A stretch of 13,665 bases of DNA from Gammaproteobacteria bacterium (GTDB lineage: Bacteria > Pseudomonadota > Gammaproteobacteria > DSM-16500): the NCBI GenBank assembly GCA_013287235.1, contig JABDEF010000036.1:1-13665 (forward strand), given 5' to 3'. Position numbers and translations under genes: made by a program. Below, piece by piece: positions 6,983-13,665 of this stretch; the first letter of the stretch is position 1, and each line of letters starts with the position of its first letter. The notes under the pieces are model-generated. The model worked only from the letters and a program-made list of their open reading frames with translations. It did no database searches and had not been told where the DNA came from.

Positions 6983-7903
6983 TCAAGATTTTTTATATAA
7001 AAAAGAACTGTTCAAGCATGCATCTTTATGTTTACAAGGATGTTCTTTACTTCCCGCTTCTATTTGTATTGTGACATGATCCACACGAAATGCTTTTTTT
7101 AAATGTGTATTCATTTTTTCAAAATCCGCATCACTTAAGCGTTCTTTCGGCATAATTAAATGTGCGGTGAGTGCAATTTCTTTTGTGCTCAATCCCCAGA
7201 TATGAAGATCATGTACTTCATGAACACCGGGTAATGTTTGCAAATAGCGACGAATGGATGCTTCGTCAATATGACGCGGGACCGCATCCAAAATTAAACG
7301 CACAGAATCACGTAATAATCCCCATGTCCCCCATAAAATTACGCTAACGATTAATAAACCAACTGCGGAATCTACCCATAGCCACTGTGTAAAATAGATA
7401 AGTATCGCAGAAATCACAACACCGAATGAAATCAGAGCATCGGCTAATAAATGGAAAAAAGCGCTTTTAATATTTAAATCGTCATGCGCACCCTTCATAA
7501 AAAGTAATGCGGTTCCGCCATTAATCAGAATGCCGATGCTTGCGACAATGATAACGATTTTTGCATGAATGATGCTGGGATTTAATAATTTGTAAATGGA
7601 CTCAAAGCTGATAAGGGCAGAAGTTGCAACTAAAATAAGTGCATTCGTTAAGGCCGCCAAAACAGTGGTTTTTTTAAATCCATAACTATAACGTTTTTTA
7701 GGAGGAAGCGTGAGAAGCCAATTTGCACCCCAGGCCAGTATTAATCCAAAAACATCGCCAAAATTATGCATGGCATCTGCCATCAAGCTCATGGAATTTG
7801 CGACAAATGCATAAAAAATTTGAGCAATCGTAAATCCAAGATTCAAAATCACGGCAATGGCAAAGGATTTATTGAAAGATGCAGGTGTGTGATCGTGAGA
7901 CAT
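6983..7903 (-). CDS. cation diffusion facilitator (zinc-type) transporter
   Basis: A 306-residue CDF-family inner-membrane antiporter that exports divalent metal, probably Zn2+, in exchange for protons. Six helices lie within about 12-205. The transport site has the zinc-type pattern: HNFGD at 46-50 in helix 2 (with Asp43 before it) and HLLAD at 151-155 in helix 5, giving His-x3-Asp in both. The cytoplasmic C-terminal domain (about 207-285) is present (LPGVHEVHDLHIWGLS, 224-239), followed by a tail CKHKDAC (290-296) that could bind metal. The ATG at 7903 is chosen over a TTG at 7969 because the longer form would overlap the antiporter gene by about 60 nt and add an unrelated leader, and family members start near MSHDH. 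It lies 5 nt after the antiporter stop, so the two are translated from one mRNA. The ribosome binding site (GGGA) is weak, which fits translational coupling. Confidence 0.92.
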   Translation of the reverse strand: MSHDHTPASFNKSFAIAVILNLGFTIAQIFYAFVANSMSLMADAMHNFGDVFGLILAWGANWLLTLPPKKRYSYGFKKTTVLAALTNALILVATSALISFESIYKLLNPSIIHAKIVIIVASIGILINGGTALLFMKGAHDDLNIKSAFFHLLADALISFGVVISAILIYFTQWLWVDSAVGLLIVSVILWGTWGLLRDSVRLILDAVPRHIDEASIRRYLQTLPGVHEVHDLHIWGLSTKEIALTAHLIMPKERLSDADFEKMNTHLKKAFRVDHVTIQIEAGSKEHPCKHKDACLNSSFLYKKS

Positions 7904-7908
7904 GATTT

Positions 7909-9081
7909 TTAATCCCGTCTTAAACGATCGGAGGCTGCAATGGGTGTCGGATAACGCAATACTACCCAATAACTGGATACGAAGAAGGTGATAATGGTTG
8001 CCGCTTCAATCATGTAATTCGTCGTTTCTGAGACAAGATGGGTTTCTGCTGCAAGGAATATCACTAATAAAGAAAACTCACTGATTTGACCTAATCGCAC
8101 GCCAATTTCAAAGCTGACGGGTTTCGTTTCTCCGGCTTTTTGTAACAACCATCCAAATGTGAGGGGTTTAAATATAAGCATCAAAATTGCGAGGGTAAAA
8201 GCGGGAAGTGCCACGGCAGGTAAAAAACTTAAATTAAAACCAGCACCAATGGTAAAGAAAAACATGACCAAGAAAAAATCGCGGAGTGGCTTTAAGCTTT
8301 CTGCAATGTATAAAGAAATGGGATGTGTTGCAAGCGCAACACCCGCAATAAATGCACCAATTTCTTCAGAGAGACCAAATTTATGGGCGAGTTCCGCCAT
8401 ACATAAACACCAGCCTATCGATAAAATAAAAATATATTCGTGAATTTTGTCGAATTTAAGTAGTAACTTTCCTAAAAGATAACGTTCAAAAATATAGGCG
8501 ATGATAAATAAAATAGGAAATGCACAAATCATTAATCCTAAATGATTTGTAGAAAACGCGCGATCATGCATGGCTTCTAAAATGAATAAAGTGACGATCG
8601 CAATCAAATCTTGTAATAACAAAATACTGATCATGAGCTCGCCTGTATGTTGATGATGTAAAATAGTGGTGGGAAGCAGTTTTAAGCCGATGATCGTACT
8701 GGAGAACATCATGGTAACACCGATGATCCCGCATTCCATCCATGTGAATCCAAAATAATAACCCACGATAAATCCAATCAGTAAAAAGAAACTTGAACTG
8801 CCGACTGTTACCCAAGACATTTTTCGTAAGGAGTGTAAAAGATCTTGTGGATGAAGATGAAGACCAAGTAAAAATAAGAGAAAAATAATGCCAATGTCAC
8901 CCGTTTGTTGAATGAGACGTGCATCTTTGACCAGACCAAAACCCCAAGGTCCGAGAATGGCGCCTAATACAATATAAGCGACTAATAAGGACTGGCGGGT
9001 AAATAATGCAATCGTCGATAAAATCGCAGTGCCGGTGAAAATAAGAAAGATGATATAAATGATTGATTGATTGTGTTCCAT
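7909..9081 (-). CDS. KefB-type CPA2 cation/proton antiporter without RCK domain
   Basis: A 390-residue membrane protein of the monovalent cation:proton antiporter-2 family, with about 12 hydrophobic helices. Characteristic segments: YIVLGAILGPWGFGL (36-50), DIGIIFLLFLLGLHL (62-76), MMFSSTIIGLKLL (123-135), LLLQDLIAIVTLF (153-165), LSEEIGAFIAGVALA (236-250) and FFTIGAGF (275-282). Full-length KefB and KefC are about 600 residues with a C-terminal TrkA-N (RCK) domain that binds NAD and glutathione. This one ends just after the last helix (RLRRD), so it lacks that gate; such short CPA2 members are known. The start is supported by GAGG 7 nt upstream of the ATG. It lies 56 nt downstream of putA with a palindrome between them, and 5 nt before the CDF gene. 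Ion specificity (K+ or Na+) cannot be told from sequence. Confidence 0.9.
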   Translation of the reverse strand: MEHNQSIIYIIFLIFTGTAILSTIALFTRQSLLVAYIVLGAILGPWGFGLVKDARLIQQTGDIGIIFLLFLLGLHLHPQDLLHSLRKMSWVTVGSSSFFLLIGFIVGYYFGFTWMECGIIGVTMMFSSTIIGLKLLPTTILHHQHTGELMISILLLQDLIAIVTLFILEAMHDRAFSTNHLGLMICAFPILFIIAYIFERYLLGKLLLKFDKIHEYIFILSIGWCLCMAELAHKFGLSEEIGAFIAGVALATHPISLYIAESLKPLRDFFLVMFFFTIGAGFNLSFLPAVALPAFTLAILMLIFKPLTFGWLLQKAGETKPVSFEIGVRLGQISEFSLLVIFLAAETHLVSETTNYMIEAATIITFFVSSYWVVLRYPTPIAASDRLRRD

Positions 9082-9103
9082 TTATTTTCCTCATTAGCCT
9101 ATT

Positions 9104-9133
9104 CCTTCCCCCACACTTCGTGGGGGGAAGGGA
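9104..9133. repeat. GC-rich palindrome, copy A of a dispersed element
   Basis: CCTTCCCCCAC pairs with GTGGGGGGAAGG around a short loop, forming a strong hairpin with one bulged G in the spacer between putA and the antiporter gene. The 30 nt match positions 12965-12994 at 26 of 30 bases with no gaps. On the plus strand TTTTTT follows at 9134-9139, which looks like an intrinsic terminator, but no plus-strand gene leads into it. On the minus strand it sits between the putA stop and the antiporter ribosome binding site, where it could stabilise or attenuate the transcript. Confidence 0.7.
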
Positions 9134-9137
9134 TTTT

Positions 9138-12100
9138 TTATTCCCCCAACGACACCAGCGTCGTATTCCCACCAGCCGCTGTTGTATTAATCGAAACAGT
9201 GTGCTCTACGCATAGTCGGGGTAAGTAATAGGGTCCACCGGCTTTTGGACCTGTACCTGATAACCCTTCTCCCCCGAAAGGTTGAACACCGACGACAGCA
9301 CCTATCATATTACGATTGACGTACATATTACCCACCGGCATACGCTGTATAATGTATTGTTGTGTGGCGTCAATGCGGCTGTGTATGCCTAACGTCAGTC
9401 CATATCCTGTTGCAATGATATCATATAATATTTTATCTAAATCTTTTGCTGCATAGCGAATAATATGTAAGATAGGACCAAATACTTCACCTTGCAAGAG
9501 TTTTAAGCTTTTTAACTCAAAAGCACATGGCGCGAAAAAGTTTCCGGAAGGTGATGTTTTCATGGGAATACGATAGAGAAGAGACGCTTCTTTTTCCATT
9601 TTAGCAGCATGATTTTCGAGCATTTGTAATGCATCTTGATCGATGACAGGACCGACATCGGTTCTGATGAGGCTCGGATCTCCTACCTCAACTTCTGCCA
9701 TTGCACCTTTTAACATTGTGAGAAGGTCGGATGCAATATCTTCCTGGATGAAGAGTACGCGTAAAGCAGAGCAGCGTTGACCGGCACTGTTAAAAGCAGA
9801 GGTGATGACATCATAGACGACCTGTTCAGGGAGTGCTGAGGAATCCACAATCATCGCATTTTGACCGCCTGTTTCTGCAATGAAAGCGGTTAAGGGTCCA
9901 TTGCGCCCGGCTAAGGTCCGTTGGATAATTTGAGCCGTTTCAGTCGATCCTGTAAACATGACCCCGTTGATACGGGTATCTCCGACTAATTTACCGCCTA
10001 TAACAGAACCTTTGCCCGTGATGAGATGCAATACATTTTTTGGAATGCCCGCTTCATGTAAAAGTTTGATTGCGTATGCTGCAATTAAAGGGGTTTGCTC
10101 AGCAGGTTTGGCAATCACGGTATTTCCAGCCGCGAGGGCTGCAAGTATTTGTCCAGAAAAAATGGCAAGTGGAAAATTCCATGGACTGATGCAAGCAAAA
10201 GTACCACGCGGGTGAAGTGTGAGCTGATTTAATTCACCAGTAGGTCCATTGAGCTCTTTCGGTAAGAAATCGACAAGTGCACGAGCCGCATAATAACGGC
10301 AGTAATCGATGGTTTCACGTACTTCAGAAAGGCAATCTGCAATGTGTTTACCGCCTTCACGGCACAATAATGTCATCAAAACAGGTAAATTTTCTTCAAA
10401 TAAATCGGCGGCGCGTTCGAGAATCCTCGCGCGTTTTTCAACAGGGGTATTTGCCCATGCATGTTTCGCTTCAAATGCACTTTTTAATGCACGATCGACA
10501 TCCTCCTGATTGCCTGGATAAACATATCCCACCATGCGGTTACGATCAGTGGGTGAAAAAACAGGTTGTTTATTGGCTGAAGTGATAGATTTGCCATCTA
10601 TAATGGGAGAGGCAAGATAAGAATCTGTATCTGCTTTTTCCATCGCAATTTTTAACGTTTGCAAGGTATCGATATCTGTGAGATCCAAACCTTTTGAATT
10701 GATACGTGATACATTGGGAGGATTCTCAGGGTTTTTATAGATATCCCGCGGTAATGGAATTTTGGGATGTGGTTTCAGAGATAATGCCGATATTTTTGCG
10801 ACGGGATCAGCAATAATATTTTCAATAGGCGTGTTTTGATCAGACACGAGATTGATGAATGACGTATTCGCCCCATTTTCTAAAAGTCGACGTACCAGAT
10901 AGCCGAGTAAATCTTTATAGGTGCCGACGGGCGCATAAATTCGGCATGCGACTTTATCAATGAGTTGATCATATAAAATTTCACCCATGCCGTGTAGACA
11001 TTGAAATTCGAAATCTTTTCTTTGTCCCATCCATTCTAAAATGGTTGCAACACTATGTGCATTGTGTGTACCGAATTGTGGATAAAAACATTCAGCCTCC
11101 GCAATGATTTTTTTCGCACAGGCGAGAAAAGAAACATCCGTGCTATTTTTACGCGTAAAAACGGGGTAACCTTCCAGACCCAACACTTGACTGGTTTTGA
11201 TTTCAGCATCCCAATAAGCGCCTTTGATGAGACGAACCATCAGACGGCGTTTATGTTTTTTTGATAAGTCGGCTAACCAATCAATCACAAAAGGCGCACG
11301 TTTTTGATAGGATTGTACGGCTAAGCCAAAACCTTCCCAGCCAGAAAGCGCGGAATTAGAAAAAACAGCCTCAATGACATCTAATGAAAGTTCAAGTCTA
11401 TCGGCTTCTTCTGCATCCACCGTAAAACCGATATGATGCGTTTTGGCGGTCTCTGCAAGCGTTAGTAAACGTGGCACTAATTCATGGAGTACACGGCTTC
11501 TTTTTGCAAATTCATAACGCGGATGAAGCGCTGATAGCTTCACGGAGATACCGGGTCCGTGGATGGGGCTATGATTTTTTCCGGATTCTCCGATAGCTTT
11601 GATTGCATCTTGATACGATTTGTAGTATTTTCCAGCATCTGCCTCGGTGCGTGCTGCTTCTCCTAACATGTCGTAGGAATAGCGATACCCTCGATTTTCG
11701 AGTTTTTTTGCACGTTTTAGTGCATCTTGAATAGTGGCGCCCATGACGAATTGGTTACCAATCATTTTCATTCCTTGTAAAATGATCGGCCGGATGAAAG
11801 TTTCACCAACGCGGCTTACCATGCGTTTTAATGAGGTGCTGAGTGTTTTTTGATGATCGAGGGCTGGGGCAAAGATTTTACCGGTTAATAAAAGTGACCA
11901 TGTCGCAGCATTGACAAAAAGAGAAGAACTTTTTTGCTGGGTCCAATCGAGGGTTGAAAGTTTATCACTGATGAGACGATCGACGGTGGTATTATCGGGC
12001 ACTCGTAATAAGCTTTCCGCTAAACACATTAATGCGACACCTTCAACACTTGAAAGATCGTATTGATGGAGAAAAGACTCAAGGCCGCCTTCTGATTCGC

Positions 12101-12284
12101 GTTTTTTGCGCATTTCTTGCATGAGTTGGTAGGCAGTTTGATGAATGCGTTCTTTCACTGCAGGATCTTCGATTTTTGCTTCCTGCGTGAGCGGATGAAG
12201 ACAGGTGGTTTCATCACGTCGATACGCTTTTGTGATTGCAGTACGAAGAGGAGATTGTTTGTTTAAGTTATGCTCAAAAATCAT
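9138..12284 (-). CDS. putA: bifunctional proline dehydrogenase / P5C dehydrogenase
   Basis: PutA oxidises proline to P5C at an FAD site, passing electrons to membrane quinone, then oxidises glutamate semialdehyde to glutamate with NAD+ through an internal channel. Numbering is from the upstream ATG at 12290 (1050 residues). PRODH barrel, about 180-480: SVKLSALHPRY (249-259), MVRLIKGAYWDAEIK (351-365), YLVRRLLENGAN (464-475) with the Arg pair that holds proline carboxylate. ALDH, about 560-1030: PWNFPLAIF (703-711), Glu806 in AETGGQ, nucleophile Cys840 in GQRCSALR, and QPFGGEGLSGTGPKAGG (1003-1019). It ends with the typical NTTAAGGN (1035-1042). The N-terminal ribbon-helix-helix DNA-binding domain of E. 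coli PutA is absent, so it cannot repress its own gene. The start at Met3 (12284) is favoured because AGG lies 9 nt upstream; Met1 would leave only 3 nt. It diverges from rnt and heads a collinear series. Confidence 0.97.
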   Translation of the reverse strand: MIFEHNLNKQSPLRTAITKAYRRDETTCLHPLTQEAKIEDPAVKERIHQTAYQLMQEMRKKRESEGGLESFLHQYDLSSVEGVALMCLAESLLRVPDNTTVDRLISDKLSTLDWTQQKSSSLFVNAATWSLLLTGKIFAPALDHQKTLSTSLKRMVSRVGETFIRPIILQGMKMIGNQFVMGATIQDALKRAKKLENRGYRYSYDMLGEAARTEADAGKYYKSYQDAIKAIGESGKNHSPIHGPGISVKLSALHPRYEFAKRSRVLHELVPRLLTLAETAKTHHIGFTVDAEEADRLELSLDVIEAVFSNSALSGWEGFGLAVQSYQKRAPFVIDWLADLSKKHKRRLMVRLIKGAYWDAEIKTSQVLGLEGYPVFTRKNSTDVSFLACAKKIIAEAECFYPQFGTHNAHSVATILEWMGQRKDFEFQCLHGMGEILYDQLIDKVACRIYAPVGTYKDLLGYLVRRLLENGANTSFINLVSDQNTPIENIIADPVAKISALSLKPHPKIPLPRDIYKNPENPPNVSRINSKGLDLTDIDTLQTLKIAMEKADTDSYLASPIIDGKSITSANKQPVFSPTDRNRMVGYVYPGNQEDVDRALKSAFEAKHAWANTPVEKRARILERAADLFEENLPVLMTLLCREGGKHIADCLSEVRETIDYCRYYAARALVDFLPKELNGPTGELNQLTLHPRGTFACISPWNFPLAIFSGQILAALAAGNTVIAKPAEQTPLIAAYAIKLLHEAGIPKNVLHLITGKGSVIGGKLVGDTRINGVMFTGSTETAQIIQRTLAGRNGPLTAFIAETGGQNAMIVDSSALPEQVVYDVITSAFNSAGQRCSALRVLFIQEDIASDLLTMLKGAMAEVEVGDPSLIRTDVGPVIDQDALQMLENHAAKMEKEASLLYRIPMKTSPSGNFFAPCAFELKSLKLLQGEVFGPILHIIRYAAKDLDKILYDIIATGYGLTLGIHSRIDATQQYIIQRMPVGNMYVNRNMIGAVVGVQPFGGEGLSGTGPKAGGPYYLPRLCVEHTVSINTTAAGGNTTLVSLGE

Positions 12285-12340
12285 ATCCATTTACCTATTG
12301 TGGCTGAGTGCGCCAACATTCTAAAGAAGAGGAAATAATT
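12285..12340. promoter_or_regulatory. divergent spacer between putA and rnt
   Basis: Fifty-six nt separate the preferred starts of putA and rnt. The spacer carries AGG (minus strand, 12296-12294) for putA and GAGG (12329-12332) for rnt. I see no clear -10/-35 pair; the promoters may overlap the 5' ends of the two genes. Confidence 0.35.
12329..12332 (+). promoter_or_regulatory. ribosome binding site that points to a TTG start for rnt
   Basis: GAGG, inside AGAAGAGGA, lies 8 nt before the TTG at 12341-12343. The alternative GTG at 12308 has no purine-rich site in range and would add 11 residues unlike other RNase T N-termini. Confidence 0.6.
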
Positions 12341-12946
12341 TTGCCACCAAAACGAAAAAATAATCATAAAATCGCATCGCGTTTTCGCGGACTTTTGCCT
12401 GTTGTGGTCGATGTGGAAACAGGGGGATTGAATCCAGCGATTCATCCGCTATTAGAAATTGCGGTGGTGACCTTAAGTGTCGATGTGGAAGGTAAATTTT
12501 ATCGTGACAATACCTATGCATATCATGTCGAACCGTTTCAAGGTGCACAATTTGATCCGGATAGTTTAGCATTGACGGGTATTGATCCGAGTTATCCTTT
12601 GCGATTTGCTATCCCTGAAAAACAAGTGCTTCATCTTATTTCATCCAAAATAACGCCTTTATTAGAAAAATATGCTTGTCAACGGGCTATTTTGGTGGGG
12701 CATAATGCATGGTTTGATTTGGCTTTTATTCAGGCGGCTCGTAAACGTGTCCAATTATCTGATGTGCCTTTTCATTCATTTACGACATTAGATACGGCTT
12801 CTCTTTCTGCCTATGTTTTAGGTGAAACGGTATTGGCGAGGGCTTTGCGGGCGGCAAATATTCCATTTGATATCGATCAAGCGCATTCTGCTATTTATGA
12901 TGCAGAACGGACGGCGGAGTTGTTTTGTTATTTGTTGAATAAGTGA
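12341..12946 (+). CDS. rnt: ribonuclease T (DEDDh 3'-5' exoribonuclease)
   Basis: RNase T trims the 3' ends of tRNA and other stable RNAs and removes the terminal AMP of tRNA during CCA turnover; it acts as a cytosolic homodimer. With the TTG start it is 201 residues (E. coli 215). The five DEDDh residues are visible: Asp24 and Glu26 in VVDVETGG (22-29), Asp126 in GHNAWFDLAF (120-129), and His182 and Asp187 in HSAIYDAERTAELF (182-195). The lead SRFRGLLPVV (13-22) is the usual RNase T opening before the first strand, which supports a start shortly upstream. A basic N-terminal segment (PPKRKNNHK) precedes it. DNA polymerase III epsilon is ruled out by the RFRG.LPVV lead and the absence of a C-terminal extension. 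It diverges from putA and faces the HAD gene across an inverted repeat. Confidence 0.93.
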   Translation: MPPKRKNNHKIASRFRGLLPVVVDVETGGLNPAIHPLLEIAVVTLSVDVEGKFYRDNTYAYHVEPFQGAQFDPDSLALTGIDPSYPLRFAIPEKQVLHLISSKITPLLEKYACQRAILVGHNAWFDLAFIQAARKRVQLSDVPFHSFTTLDTASLSAYVLGETVLARALRAANIPFDIDQAHSAIYDAERTAELFCYLLNK

Positions 12947-12952
12947 AAAATA

Positions 12953-13031
12953 CCCCCATCCTAACCTTCCCCCACGCTTTCCGGGGGGAAGGGACAAAAC
13001 CGCGAAGCTTGGGGGAAGGTTAGGATGGGGG
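12953..13031. repeat. 79-bp inverted repeat, copy B of the dispersed element, possible bidirectional terminator
   Basis: The outer arms 12953-12974 and 13010-13031 are perfect 22-nt reverse complements (CCCCCATCC... with ...GGATGGGGG), separated by 35 nt. The left arm can instead pair with an inner segment: CCTTCCCCC (12965-12973) with GGGGGAAGG (12984-12992). Two mutually exclusive hairpins are therefore possible. The core 12965-12994 matches copy A at 9104-9133 in 26 of 30 bases. It fills nearly the whole 92-nt gap between two convergent genes, where a strong hairpin would block read-through both ways, although no U-tract follows on either strand. Confidence 0.8.
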
Positions 13032-13038
13032 GTGACGG

Positions 13039-13665
13039 CTATCTCAAAGTCATCATCTTTTGAGAAGATTTTATTTCATTATTTGACGGCTTGTCTGGTT
13101 TAAATAAAATAACAGTTGTCACGTGCGCAGCGGTTCCCAACAAAGATCTCGGGCCGTAAAGTTTATTCGGCAAAGAAAAATTGCGTTCAGCATAATCACC
13201 AAAGTCACTCGGTTGATCACCCACATTTGCAATGATGTGATATCCTTGTTCTGTTAAATTTTTTCGAACTTGGGTTTTATAAACAACGGAATTTACTTTT
13301 GCTTCTTCCGGGCTTGGAACAAAAACGCGGCTTTCATGAATGTTGATGCCATGATATTCCAAATTTTTAATGACGTAAGGACGCATTTCTTTGATAGGAT
13401 GTGATTCTATGGATTTTCGATAAGAAACAAAAAAAATGTCGATATTTAAACTTTCTGCTTTTTGATATACACGATGCATAGGTGGAATAATGGGAAGATC
13501 TGTTTTCCGAACGCGTCTATCGACTTGTTCTGCTGTATTTTCAAAATTTTCGTTTTTAAAATTAAAATAATGTGAAAAAAAGGTATCATCACAATCCAGC
13601 ACGAGGGCATGTTTTTTGGGTGTACCGCTTTCTTTATTTTTTTTTGCATGTTCTTCCAAGTGATC
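13039..13665 (-). CDS. HAD-superfamily acid phosphatase (class B/e(P4)-like), 5' end cut by the window
   Basis: At least 208 residues are visible. The frame stays open to the window edge, so the TTG at 13659 is probably an internal Leu and the true N-terminus, including any signal peptide, lies outside. Numbering from that codon: motif I LVLDCDDT (19-26) with nucleophile Asp22 and acid Asp24; motif II IFFVSYR (75-81) with Ser79; motif III lysine at Lys128 in VYKTQVRKNL; motif IV NVGDQPSDFGDYAER (145-159) for Mg2+. These match the bacterial HAD acid phosphatase family related to lipoprotein e(P4) and plant vegetative storage proteins, usually secreted or periplasmic phosphomonoesterases. Differences from the common form are DCDDT for DIDET and SYR for TGR. 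The C-terminal tail after about 165 is longer than I expect and ends in Lys/Ser-rich sequence. It is convergent with rnt. Confidence 0.87.
   Translation of the reverse strand, partial: DHLEEHAKKNKESGTPKKHALVLDCDDTFFSHYFNFKNENFENTAEQVDRRVRKTDLPIIPPMHRVYQKAESLNIDIFFVSYRKSIESHPIKEMRPYVIKNLEYHGINIHESRVFVPSPEEAKVNSVVYKTQVRKNLTEQGYHIIANVGDQPSDFGDYAERNFSLPNKLYGPRSLLGTAAHVTTVILFKPDKPSNNEIKSSQKMMTLR

Noticed and set aside
7904..7969. N-terminal extension of the CDF transporter starting at a TTG
   Set aside because: It would overlap the antiporter coding sequence by about 60 nt and encodes a leader unlike CDF proteins; the ATG at 7903 is better.
9104..9139. Intrinsic terminator on the plus strand (hairpin followed by TTTTTT)
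   Set aside because: No plus-strand gene or transcript leads into it. The T-run belongs to the end of putA read in reverse, and the hairpin is better explained as a dispersed repeat copy.
10277..10585. Plus-strand open frame of 102 codons inside putA
   Set aside because: Antisense shadow of a strongly conserved gene, with no supporting signals.
9138..12284. PutA as a trifunctional DNA-binding repressor
   Set aside because: The N-terminus lacks the ribbon-helix-helix region and the length (about 1050) fits the bifunctional type.
12953..13031. CRISPR repeat or toxin-antitoxin leader
   Set aside because: A single inverted repeat with no regularly spaced repeats or cas genes; structure fits a palindromic intergenic element.

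Overview
This window is a stretch of chromosome from an AT-rich bacterium, most likely a gammaproteobacterium of the Legionellales/Coxiella type. That placement is inference. It rests on an RNase T gene (a family essentially confined to Gammaproteobacteria), the low GC content, a PutA without a DNA-binding domain, and a HAD acid phosphatase of the kind familiar from Legionella-like genomes. I see no phage, insertion sequence, integrase, CRISPR array, tRNA or rRNA gene. Genes are tightly packed and no gene-free stretch exceeds about 110 bases.

Region 1 (58-3084, minus strand) is a compact three-gene operon, transcribed from right to left. It encodes a YbdK-type carboxylate-amine (gamma-glutamyl) ligase, a protein with two degenerate cyclic-nucleotide-binding folds, and a class II glutamine amidotransferase whose N-terminus looks more like EgtC than YafJ. 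Junctions are 1 and 5 nt, so the three are almost certainly co-expressed. A ligase that could make a gamma-glutamyl bond beside an enzyme that could cut one recalls the EgtA/EgtC pair of ergothioneine synthesis, and this is the most interesting functional hypothesis in the window. A divergent 135-residue protein of unknown function (3193-3600) faces it.

Region 2 (3592-5655) holds a membrane GT-C glycosyltransferase of the PMT_2/ArnT-like type (minus) and a stand-alone YbaK-type aminoacyl-tRNA deacylase (plus), diverging from a 105-nt AT-rich spacer. A hairpin and a 48-bp REP-like palindrome separate ybaK from the convergent block that follows.

Region 3 (5740-12284, minus strand) is a four-gene collinear series read in the order putA, KefB-like antiporter, CDF zinc transporter, nitrilase-fold protein. 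The antiporter and CDF genes are separated by 5 nt, and the nitrilase-fold gene follows after 22 nt. putA is separated by 56 nt that contain a GC-rich palindrome. The nitrilase-fold protein keeps a plausible Glu-Lys-Cys triad but has an unusual insertion and a basic C-terminal tail.

Region 4 (12341-13665) has rnt (RNase T), divergent from putA and probably starting at TTG. A 79-bp inverted repeat follows, and then a HAD acid phosphatase gene whose 5' end runs off the right edge. The inverted repeat shares a 30-nt core (26 of 30 identical) with the palindrome between putA and the antiporter, so the two are copies of one dispersed element.
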